Positions 55,161-64,000 of a stretch of DNA of 64,000 nucleotides are shown piece by piece. The notes under the pieces were generated by a model. That model saw only the letters and a list, made by a program, of their open reading frames with translations, did no database searches and was not told where the DNA came from. How positions within the stretch are numbered: the first letter of the stretch is position 1; each line of letters begins with the position of its first letter. The position numbers and the translations under genes were made by a program. Source of the stretch: Molanna angustata (taxonomy: Eukaryota; Arthropoda; Insecta; Trichoptera; Molannidae). The stretch is from positions 2,445,409-2,509,408 of the forward strand of contig OY754982.1 of the NCBI GenBank assembly GCA_963576475.1, read 5' to 3'.

Positions 55161-55457
55161 GACAGTTCGTTTCGGTAGATGCCACGTGTTTTTATTTGTT
55201 GTCTGTTGTTTTTTTTTTATTATTTTTTTATTGCCAAGGACCAACTATAATGATTTTTTGAATAAATGCGCCGTACTACTACAATTTCATAGTGTCACCT
55301 TCATTTGTCTCCTTTTCTTCCCCACACCTTGGCTTGATGTTTCCTCGTGGTAGACGAGAGGTCTCATCAATCTTTTTTACAAAATCACAATTTGTCTGTA
55401 ATTTTATATATATATTAACAGAAAAAATATTCTACACACTTATGACTAATATTAAAG

Positions 55458-56077
55458 CTAGTTGCATGTAACACATGAGATTCAACTGTCGATGGTGATA
55501 GTATGTATAGTTGAAGAACACTATACTGAATACTGATACCCTCCTCCCAAGACGCTTGGAGGACGAGCTCACCTTTTTTTAATGTCCTGCACAATTTCAT
55601 GTCAAAATTTATATTTACTAAATGCAATCGTGGTCTGACTATATAAAAAAAAGAATGTCAAATTGTTAGTGGTCAAAGGTCAGACGGCACCATTGTCACA
55701 AAATAAAATAAAAAAAATCAGTTTATAATAAATCAACGTCACGAATTGAATGCACGAATGAAACACAATTATTGTCTATGCATAAATCACAGCTGAAAAT
55801 ATCACAGAATATTATTATCAAGATTATTAAACTCCTCCAAGATTATTATTGTCACAAAAATTATTATTAAGCAAATCAAAAGTGGGGGGATTGACACATA
55901 ATAGGAAATGTTCTACTCCGAATTCAGAGTTCATCCACATACATCCACACATGCGAAGTTGGTGTTTTTCGACTTTGAAAAACGTAAATCTGGCCATACA
56001 AAATCTCCCAGATCTTGGCTAGAATATTAGTCTATCTGTTAATAATTAAATAAATTCTCTTGAACAAATCGACAGTT
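55458..56077 (+). mobile_element. Helentron-like repeat, internally deleted copy
   Basis: It begins CTAGTTGCATGTAACACAT and ends GAACAAATCGACAGTTTT. A large part between the CTATACTGAATACTGATAC region and the GGGGGGATTGACACAT microsatellite position is missing or replaced by unrelated sequence. Confidence 0.7.
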
Positions 56078-56177
56078 TTAACCTCCTCAGTTGGAAAAGA
56101 ATATAGGTACATTATTTTATAAATTTACGCTTGACGAGTATGAGTTATTTGTATGTAAGGATCTGATTTATAAATTA

Positions 56178-57042
56178 ACTAGTTGCATGTAACACATGAG
56201 ATCAACCTGTCGATGGCGATAGTATGAATAATTTATTGAAGAATACGTACAAAACATGAATTTTAAGATATTTTGTTTTCTATATAAAACATATAGGTAT
56301 GTATGTCAGGATAGGATAATATGGAGGTCAGTCTTTTTTCTTACCCAGAATATGAAAACAGGATGATGGTATGTATAATGTTTGGAGATAAAGTATCAAA
56401 CTATTGAGTCACTAAATTCAATTATTATAAAAATTGTTAAAAAAAGTTTTATGTAAGTACTACTACAATGCTAATATTTTATATAGAAAATTAAATTATC
56501 TAGTTGGGGTGTTTCGACTTTTATCAATATATTTAAAAACTTTGGAAATATAGGCAGTCAAACACATAAATTTATCATAAAAAATATTTTTCTTTGTAAA
56601 AAATGTTTGAGGAACTCTAGAATTTTTTTGAAGGAGCTAATTTGAGATTTTGTATTTGTCTATATTCATACGAATTTTAAGGGTTCTAGCTTATATGATT
56701 ATTGAGATATATGGAAAAATAAAGTAAAAATTCAAAAGTTTATAACCCCTGACTGAAACAAAAATTCAAAATTCTGCCTATAAAAGTTTTGTTATATTTT
56801 GAAATGTTTATGAGCGGATCAAAAGTTATAAGTGGGGGACACATAAACACATAAAAAACACACAAAATGTCCTACTTCATATTCTGAATTCATCCATATA
56901 TATAGAACATATAATATGCTACGAAGCCTCTTAGTTGGTGTTTTAGGCATGCAAAAAGTCCACTACACCATACAAAATGTTCCTTGATACATGCGTCTTG
57001 GCTTTAAACTGCCGAATTCTCTTGAACGAATCAACAGTTGGA
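56178..57042 (+). mobile_element. Helentron-like repeat, near full length
   Basis: It begins ACTAGTTGCATGTAACACAT and ends GAATTCTCTTGAACGAATCA, ACAGTTGG. Internal blocks GATAGGATAATATGGAGGTC, TAACCCCTGACTGAAACAA, GAAGCCTCTTAGTTGGTG and the ACACATAAACACATAAAA microsatellite position match the other copies. Confidence 0.8.
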
Positions 57043-57134
57043 ATATGATCAGGTCAATATAATACCAATCAATGTAGTGGGATATAAATTTAAGTAGTTG
57101 TTAGATCATAATAGAAAAGTGATGTGAAATTAAA

Positions 57135-57237
57135 ACTAGTTGCATGTAACACATGAGATCCAACTGTCGATGGTGAAAGTATGTACAGTTGAAGAATACA
57201 TACCAAACCATAAATCCCAATTTAATTAATATCCCAA
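57135..57237 (+). mobile_element. Helentron-like repeat, 5' end only
   Basis: ACTAGTTGCATGTAACACAT, GAGATCCAACTGTCGATGG and TATGTACAGTTGAAGAATAC, then it meets the inverted end of the next copy at 57234. Confidence 0.75.
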
Positions 57238-57269
57238 CTGTCGATTTGTTCTAGAGAATTTCTTAGATG

Positions 57270-57438
57270 AGTCGATGGCAGAGCCGTTAGCGTACTGGGC
57301 TAGTAATCCAGTAGTCACGAGTTTGAATCCTGCCTCGACCGATTTTGTTCACCTATAGCACAAGCATTTATACTAATTTTAGGGAACATAGGAAGATGTA
57401 TATGCACTTGTTTAACAAGGACATATTTATTTATTAGA
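57270..57438 (+). mobile_element. SINE family A, well preserved copy
   Basis: GTCGATGGCAGAGCCGTTAG and CACGAGTTTGAATCCTGCC are the A-box and B-box regions, with GCTAGTAATCCAGTAGTC between. The body CCTATAGCACAAGCATTTAT, ATAGGAAGATGTATATGCAC and GTTTAACAAGGACATA matches 323-500 closely. It is inserted in a Helentron-like repeat. Confidence 0.85.
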
Positions 57439-57487
57439 AAAAAAAGGCAAAGTTTCAAGCCAAGATACACTAAAAATTGTATGGCCA

Positions 57488-58484
57488 GTGCCCCGTTCCA
57501 CCATCGTACTTTTCAACTTAGCGCTTTGCACTTTGCAATTCGTCGGCTTGTTTTCGTTCCACCATTACATTTTTTCGCAAAGTAATAGTTGCAATGTGCA
57601 AAGCGAAAAGTAGACGCCTATTGCAAAGCAAATAAGCCGTTCTGTTCCACCATCGTTACTTTTCATAAATAACTTTGCAAACTTTGCGAATGAATTGAAA
57701 AGAATATTTTTACATTTCAAATTTGCCATTCGTCGAGTTGTAAAAGTAGAAGTTGTTTGTATAGAATTTTAAAGTAAATTTATTATAAAATGTTTCAGAC
57801 ATTATTGTTAGAAAGGTATGAGGAAGACGGGGTTGTAAGAAATTATAGAATAAGGATAAATTTCGAAAATATTTTACTCACGCAGTTCCTCGAAAATTTT
57901 CGAATAAAATAACACTCAGTGTGAATATGTCTTGAGTAAGTACACGATTTATTGTTATTTTTTTAGGTAATTTAAACTATGTTTATGTGATTATTTTGTC
58001 GGCTTTTTAAGTTTATATGATTATTTTACTACTCATCTATATTTTATAGTACCTACAGAACAGCACTAAGAGAAGCAAAGGATTGTCTTCTCAACATCAA
58101 ATAATTCAGTGAAGCACCTGTTGTTTCACTGTATTAGTAATAGTGTCACTAAATACTCCAAAAAGAACTCCTTTCTATTGTGTAATTATCTCCAACACGG
58201 CTATTTTTTTCTTAATATTGTCTTTCCGGCTCATTTTCTAACAACGAAATCACAGAACAGACAAGAACGAACGGTGTCAAATGTACGTTTACGCTACGCG
58301 CGAAACACTCGGTACTACTAAGTTATCACTAGGTGTCGCTAGCGTCAATTGAAAAGACTTGCAAATGTTTGGCGACGCCGCAAAGTGACCATTTTTTTTT
58401 CGTGGAACGCGAACGCTTTGCACTTTGCGAAATTCTCAAATCGCAAAGCGAAAAGTTGAAAAGTACAATGGTGGAACGGGGCAC
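57488..58484. mobile_element. 997-bp element with TIRs, possibly PIF/Harbinger-like
   Basis: GTGCCCCGTTCCACCATCGT opens the left repeat; its near inverse closes the element. Similarity continues for about 35 bases (ACTTTTCAACTT) and then as scattered GCAAAGCGAAAAGT motifs. The terminus resembles the GGCCCCGTT.CACCA ends of PIF/Harbinger elements. A 40-residue frame at 57790-57912 (MFQTLLLERYEEDGVVRNYR and on) may be a trace of a nuclease N-terminus. No target duplication was recognised. It is nested in a Helentron-like repeat. Confidence 0.6.
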
Positions 58485-58670
58485 GTCTACATTTTTCATG
58501 TTTTTTTTTTCAATTTTGAAGCCAAAAGACACCAACATAGAAGCTTTGCAACATATATGCTATGCATGAACTCAGAGTAGAACATTTAGTGTGTCTGTCC
58601 ACCCCCCTTATAACTTTTGATCTGCTTGATGCACTGAACCCATAACTTCAGAAAATAAAGAAACTCTTAG

Positions 58671-59691
58671 TCAGAGAACCTAAATAAAACTCGAGTCACT
58701 ACATTTCTTGTGTTTGATCTAGAGAAAATCATTTATTTCATACTTGAGCTAAATTTTTCTTAACAGTATGGAATGTGATCATCACTTTCTTTTCTGAATA
58801 TAGTGAGAACTAAATATTTTACTACTTCTATTTTCAATCAAATAAATGAAACACATATTATTAACAAAATATTAATTTAATTATTAATAATAAGATCAAT
58901 ATAAAACATTTTTCAAAATGAAGACCTTATATGATGACAACACAAATTTTTAAATCTAGGAAGTTATAATGTAATTTTTATTTGGAAATCAAATAAAAAT
59001 TACATTATAACATTATTACATTATAATCCTTTGATTGTTTCATTTGCATTGTAACAAAAGTTATAATAAATATTTAAAAATCAAACAAACCATGCAACAG
59101 CAATGGCAACTAAATAGGCACATTACTGTCTTAAGAAAAAAAAAATTAACATACAACAAACTAATAAACTGAATACAAAAATATGATGGGAAAAAATTAA
59201 AGAGCAACAAGTATTTATTATGTTTTTTTGCACTTAAAATATCATAAAAGTGGATAACAATTGACTCATATCACAATTTTTCAAATAGGTAACAATTAAC
59301 TTATATCACAAATTTAAAAAAGGTTTAATTAAAAAACATTCAAAAGTAAAGAAATCGTATTAAAAAAAAACAATTAAAAGGAGAAAAATGGAAATATTTG
59401 CTATCTGTAAAATAAATAATGTTTACTATTTTTTTGAACATGTCAAATAATAAGTATGACATATCTACTAAAAATATTCCAATCTTGCTGAATGTAACTT
59501 CAAAGGGAAAATAATAGAAGCACATATAAAAAGGCTTAAAATGGGCTTTATGTTGATGTCAAGAAATAAGTTTTAAAATAATATTGAATAGCATACATTC
59601 TGTGAAAGTTTAGTATTTTATACATGTTATATTTGCCATCAATGTTTCAAAATATTAGAACACTGATCGTTAGAGGTTCATAAATACTTCA
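58671..59691. other. Non-coding stretch including the 3' UTR of the lipid phosphatase gene
   Basis: Minus-strand AATAAA-type signals occur (TTTATT near 59213). A perfect hairpin lies at 58963-59011. No further gene seen. Confidence 0.45.
58963..59011. repeat. Perfect 21-bp hairpin
   Basis: GTTATAATGTAATTTTTATT plus one base pairs perfectly with the inverse 59 kb end across a seven-base loop (GGAAATC). The right arm is followed by a partial repeat ATTATTACATTATAAT. Confidence 0.8.
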
Positions 59692-60342
59692 TTATACATG
59701 ATATTCCCCTCCTGAAATTTTCTCATCAGACAACCACGAAACCAGATATATTGAAGAGTCTTTACTTAACCATAATATCCCCATCAAGAAACCTTCCAAG
59801 ATACCAATTGAAATTCCGCCAAAGACATCTAAAATATAATGTTTGTCGGCTACGATCCTCGATAACGCAACTGTAGTAGACCAAGCCAAAAGAGGGGGTA
59901 TACAAATCATTGGAATTTCGTAGACATTTATTAAAATATAAACAATCATAGCTGCTCTGCTGGCGTGACCCGACGGAAATGAAAATTTGTCAGGGCCTAT
60001 ACTATAAGACACTGGAGATGGTCGGCGACGTCTCGTCAATGCTTTCAGAAATGCTATGACTATTATATCCAAGATGAGAGCAAATAACAAGTTAATCTGA
60101 AGTTGGTACAAGCTAGGCTGTCCAAATAACCAGATGGATCCGACAACGCACGTGAGCCACACTAAGCCATGACATGAGATTTCCAGTAGCCTGTAGTGGA
60201 TCTTTAGTGATCTGAACACAGAGATGTTTTTCGTCATCGACAAAAATTTTCTTGTTATTTGTATGTCCTTGTTCAGTATATATTTCAATTGTTCCGGCAC
60301 GTTTCTCTTTTCTTCCTCACCATCTTCACTTTTATACTTCAT
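59692..60342 (-). CDS. PLPP6: PAP2-superfamily lipid phosphatase, PLPP6-like
   Basis: The single-exon frame encodes 216 residues. All three PAP2 signature motifs are present: KX6RP at K100-P108 (KALTRRRRP), PSGH at 123-126, and SRX5HX3D at S161-D172 (SRIVADKHYILD), with H126 and H168 the expected catalytic pair. Hydrophobic segments lie at about 55-75, 82-100, 130-158 and 172-193, fitting an integral membrane enzyme of the ER or nuclear envelope. Order and length match animal PLPP6 (PPAPDC2), which removes phosphate from presqualene and polyisoprenoid diphosphates. The N-terminus is charged (KSEDGEEEKR). ATG at 60342 is the first Met. The symbol reflects family-level recognition. No intron or defect was seen. 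Confidence 0.93.
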   Translation of the reverse strand: MKYKSEDGEEEKRNVPEQLKYILNKDIQITRKFLSMTKNISVFRSLKIHYRLLEISCHGLVWLTCVVGSIWLFGQPSLYQLQINLLFALILDIIVIAFLKALTRRRRPSPVSYSIGPDKFSFPSGHASRAAMIVYILINVYEIPMICIPPLLAWSTTVALSRIVADKHYILDVFGGISIGILEGFLMGILWLSKDSSIYLVSWLSDEKISGGEYHV

Positions 60343-60726
60343 TTTAACACAGTTATTAACGCACCGGTAACAAGATTTTAAACAATATGTAAATTATATA
60401 ATTGCTAATAGATATTATTAAATTTTGCTCAATACAAATACGATTTTATCATTTAATGACGTTATACTACGATTAGATTATGACAATGAAGATGACAGAG
60501 TAGTACGAGTAGTACTTTTAACTTTTGTCATTGTCATGTTTACATAAATGTCAAATACAAATAATGAGAATTTTGATCCTTATGTAACATGTCATTTAAG
60601 ATCATATTAATTTTTAAATGAAAATATAAATATCTCTGGAGATTGCATTAGGGTTACTATAATTGAAAATGTTAAATATGAATTATTAAAAAATTGATAC
60701 CTACCCAAAATAATTTTAAAATAAAA
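60343..60726. other. Upstream region of the lipid phosphatase gene
   Basis: No TATA box in a clear position on the minus strand and no other element seen. The next repeat starts at 60727. Confidence 0.4.
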
Positions 60727-61713
60727 CTAGTTGCATGTAACACATGAGATCCAACTGTCGATAGCGATAGTATGTATAGTTGAAGAGTAAGAATCTAACT
60801 ATAAACCCATAAATCCAAATTATTGAAAATTTTAACACATGTTGGTATGTATGTCAAGATAGGACAGTATGGAGGTCAGTCCTGTTTTCCTACCCGGAAT
60901 ATGAAAACAGCATGATGGTTCTGTATGTATGTTTGGAGATTAAGTACCTATCAAACTATTAAGTCTTCTTACATATTGTGTATAGGCGACTGCCCTACAA
61001 ATTGTATGAAGCAATGTCGTCACTACATTCCATTTTTATAAAAATTGTTAAAAAAAGTTTGAGATGTGCTAATACAATGTTTATATTTTTTATAGAAAAT
61101 TAAATTATCTAGTTGGGGTGTTTCGGCTTTTTTCGATATTTAAAAAAAAAATGAAAATATAAGCAGTTTAACTCATAAATTTATCATACAAAAAATATTT
61201 TTCTTAATAAAAAATGTTTGAGAAACCCTGGAATTTTTTTGAATAAATTAATTTGAGATTTTGTATTTTTCTATGCTTATACCAATTTTCAGCGTTTTAG
61301 CTTTTATGGTTTCTGAGATATATGAAAAAATAAATTAAAAATTCAAAAGTTGATAACCCCTGACTGAAATAATAATTCAAAATTCTGAGTATAAAAGTTT
61401 TGTAGGCCTATAACTGTTTATATATTCTGAAATTTTGGGCTTTGTAAATTGAGCGGATCAAAAGTTATAAGGGGGGGACGGACACACACACAGACACACA
61501 CCCAGACACACGAAATGTTCTACTCCGAATTCTGAGTAAATCCGTGTATGGAACATATATGCTGCGAAGCCTCTAAGTTGGTGTTTTTTGACTTCAAAGT
61601 TGGAAAAGCCGTGAAAAAAGTAGACCTCTCCATACAATTCTCGCGTATTCTGGCTTGATACATTGTCGATATGTTAAGAGAACAAAGTTCTCCTGAACAA
61701 ATCGACAGTTGGA
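60727..61713 (+). mobile_element. Helentron-like repeat, first unit of a head-to-tail dimer
   Basis: It begins CTAGTTGCATGTAACACAT, GAGATCCAACTGTCGATAG and ends with a GAGAACAAAGTTCTC hairpin followed by CTGAACAAATCGACAGTTGG. Internal landmarks are GATAGGACAGTATGGAGGTC, ATATGAAAACAGCATGATGG, ATAACCCCTGACTGAAAT and a microsatellite of CACACACACAGACACACACC at 61483-61515. It is nearly identical to the following unit. Confidence 0.85.
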
Positions 61714-61719
61714 ATATTA

Positions 61720-62712
61720 CTAGTTGCATGTAACACATGAGATCCAACTGTCGATAGCGATAGTATGTATAGTTGAAGAATAAGAATCAAACTATAAACC
61801 CATAAATCCAAATTATTGAAAATTTTAACACATGTTGGTATGTTTGTCAAGATAGGACAGTATGGAGGTCAGTCCTGTTTTCCTACCCGGAATATGAAAA
61901 CAGCATGATGGTTCTGTATGTATGTTTGGAGATTAAGTACCTATCAAACTATTAAGTCTTCTTACATATTGTGTATAGGCGACTGCCCTACAAATTGTAT
62001 GAAGCAATGTCGTCACTACATTCAATTTTTATAAAAATTGTTAAAAAAAGTTTGAGATGTGCTAATACAATGTTTATATTTTTTATAGAAAATTGAATTA
62101 TCTAGTTGGGGTGTTTCGGCTTTTTTCGATATTTTTGCAAAATTTAGAAATATATGCAGTTAAACTCATAAATTTATCATAAAAAAAAATATTTTTCTTA
62201 ATAAAAAATGTTTGAGAAACCCTGGAATTTTTTTGAAAAAATTAATTTGAGATCTTATATTTGTCTATATTTGTACCAATTTTCAGCGTTCTAGCTTTTA
62301 TGGTTTCTGAGATATATGGAAAAATAAAGTAAAAATTCAAAAGTTGATAACCCCTGACTGAAACAAAAATTCAAAATTCTGAGTATAAAAGTTTTGTAGG
62401 CCTATAACTGTTTATATATTCTGAAATTTTGGGCTCTGTAAATTGAGCGGATCAAAAGTTATAAGGGGGGGACGGACACACACACAGACACACACACACA
62501 CAGACACACGAAATGTTCTACTCTGAATTCTGAGTAAATCCGTGTATGGAACATATATGCTGCGAAGCCTCTAAGTTGGTGTTTTTTTGACTTCAAAGTT
62601 GGAAAAGCCGTGAAAAAAGTAGACCTCTGCATACAATTCTCGCGTATCCTGGCTTGAAACATTGTCGATATGTTAAGAGAACAAAGTTCTCCTGAACAAA
62701 TCGACAGTTGGA
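61720..62712 (+). mobile_element. Helentron-like repeat, second unit of the dimer
   Basis: The unit repeats the first at a period of 993 bases, separated by AATATTA. Subterminal CCAACTGTCGAT (61744-61755) is inverted at ATCGACAGTTGG (62700-62711). A perfect GAGAAC/GTTCTC hairpin (62677-62691) lies 21 bases before the end. The central microsatellite is at 62475-62510. Differences from unit 1 are few: a handful of substitutions and small indels. Confidence 0.85.
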
Positions 62713-64000
62713 CAATCATTGCTACATACTTCATAGTTTAGTTTATAATTATGCCATTTATATTTCCAATTACTTAAGACACCTCAGAGCATTCACTTTA
62801 ACTTTGATTATAGATTCCTTATTCCATTCAATTCTATATTGTTTTGCGGCTATCCACTCGTTTACAAGTGATCCTAGTTATTTGATTCTGAGCTCTATTC
62901 TAAAATAATGAAATTTTGACAGCATTGCACTGTGCCTCCATTTTTGAAAGGGACTACACAGAAAAGAAGTGGAAAGGTTTGATACAAAAAAAGGTATTTT
63001 TTTATAAACATTTACAAATATATTTATTAGAACATCTTGTCATATTTTTATAAACCAATCTTGCATATAATAAATGAAACAATAATATTGCAAGAAAATT
63101 TAAAGCAGTAACATTTACCGAGACAATAAAACAAATAAATAATATTACATAACATATCATAGTGAGTTAATTTATTAATCAAAGATTATAAATATATTTA
63201 AAATCATGCCTAACACGTAAACACTCCATAAAAATGAATATTAGGGACATAACCTTTCTTTCAAAAGAGGAATTTTACAAGCACGGACGGATGAAACATG
63301 GATACAAATTATCGAGAACTATACAATGTAAATTTTGTATATTTATGGACATTGAATTAATTACTAGATATGAAGATTAATTAGTTATATTAGAATTTAA
63401 ATAATCATCAATATTTTGGAAAAGTGAATAAAATAAAAATCTCACTAAAGTTGTTTTTACAGAAAAGACATTCTTATTATATTGGCGATGGAGGTGCAGA
63501 ACCAAGCTATAGAAAATAAGAAGGATAAAAGAAAGACATGTTATCGTGGAAAAAAATGTAGTAACAAAAAAATTCATTACTATTTGTTTAATTATCGCTA
63601 AACATATAGAAAATCACGTGGGTGCACACAGACAAATTTGTTTTATTTTTGCTTTGTTGTTGACATTTTCCACGCCGATTTTTTTTAAAGACGTTTTGCA
63701 AGAACTTTACTTAATATAATTTTGAAATTAAATCAGAAAAATAAGATTATTTAAGAAGCATATAAATAAAGGAATAGTTGAAATATATTTGATAACAAAA
63801 TTTATAATATGAATTATAAAAAAGATAAAACACTTTCTTGCATTTCTTTCTTGTGAGTTTATTGCCATATTATGGTAATTTCTTCCAACTAACCAGTCTC
63901 TGAATTAATTAACTAAATTGATTCAGAATAATTCAACAGGATTAAACAAATTCCTCGCCAGTAACATAAACCCAAAAGATTATTTAATAAGCAGTAAAAT
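62713..64000. other. AT-rich sequence to the window end
   Basis: An inverted tail of the SINE D / LINE Y type lies at about 63850-63895 (on the minus strand GTTAGTTGGAAGAAATTACC). No gene was recognised. Confidence 0.45.

Larger units (their letters stand above)
57234..58670 (-). mobile_element. Helentron-like repeat, inverted, carrying two nested insertions
   Basis: Pieces 57234-57269 (CCAACTGTCGATTTGTTC), 57439-57487 (TTTCAAGCCAAGATAC, AATTGTATGGCC) and 58485-58670 (GTCTACATTTTTCATG, TTTTGAAGCCAAAAGACACC, GTAGAACATTTAGTG) are consecutive parts of one inverted copy. A SINE A and a terminal-repeat element fill the breaks. The copy stops within the 3' half of the family. Confidence 0.75.

Noticed and set aside
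54578..55244. Several overlapping minus-strand frames of 68-108 codons
   Set aside because: They arise from high GC content, overlap each other in different phases and have no motif.

Overview
This looks like nuclear DNA of an insect, most probably a moth or butterfly. It is AT-rich, coding exons are small and separated by GT..AG introns, and transposable elements fill most of the non-coding space. Five short direct-repeat or terminal-repeat families, four tRNA-derived SINE families and many 3' ends of non-LTR retrotransposons (LINEs) can be read directly. The lepidopteran assignment is an inference from the translated eIF3f protein and from the style of the LINE and SINE tails. No species can be named.

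Five host genes can be supported. (1) 10417-15306 (+) is a two-exon gene for a secreted Pro/Gln-rich protein of about 649 residues. (2) 19044-21600 (-) is a three-exon gene for a low-complexity cuticle-like protein of 136 residues. (3) About 38055-40707 (+) is a gene for a secreted Tyr/Ser/His/Pro-rich protein of about 166 residues; its first exon is uncertain. (4) 43263-51845 (-) is a complete five-exon gene for translation initiation factor eIF3 subunit f (284 residues). (5) 59692-60342 (-) is an intronless PAP2-type lipid phosphatase of the PLPP6 group. Genes 1-3 share one plan: a tiny first exon holding the start of the signal peptide, then a phase-0 intron.

The rest is mobile DNA. An apparently intact Tc1 element, with perfect terminal repeats and a two-exon DD34E transposase, lies in intron 3 of eIF3f. 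At least ten copies of one repeat with Helentron-like features lie at 17.4, 32.6, 35.1, 38.6, 55.5-58.7 and 60.7-62.7 kb, including a head-to-tail dimer. hAT-, MULE-, possible PIF/Harbinger- and TA- or TTAA-targeted MITEs are present, several nested in older repeats. A 12-copy 56-bp minisatellite at 30.8-31.4 kb is an internal expansion of the 3' tail of a SINE. A decayed member of a multicopy insect gene family lies at 4.4-5.7 kb. A GC-rich block with LTR-leader-like repeats lies at 54.3-55.2 kb.

Nothing here is a multi-gene operating system in the bacterial sense. The most interesting points are the intact Tc1 element, the SINE-born minisatellite, the Helentron-like family with its dimer, and a LINE that stops within about 15 bases of a splice acceptor.
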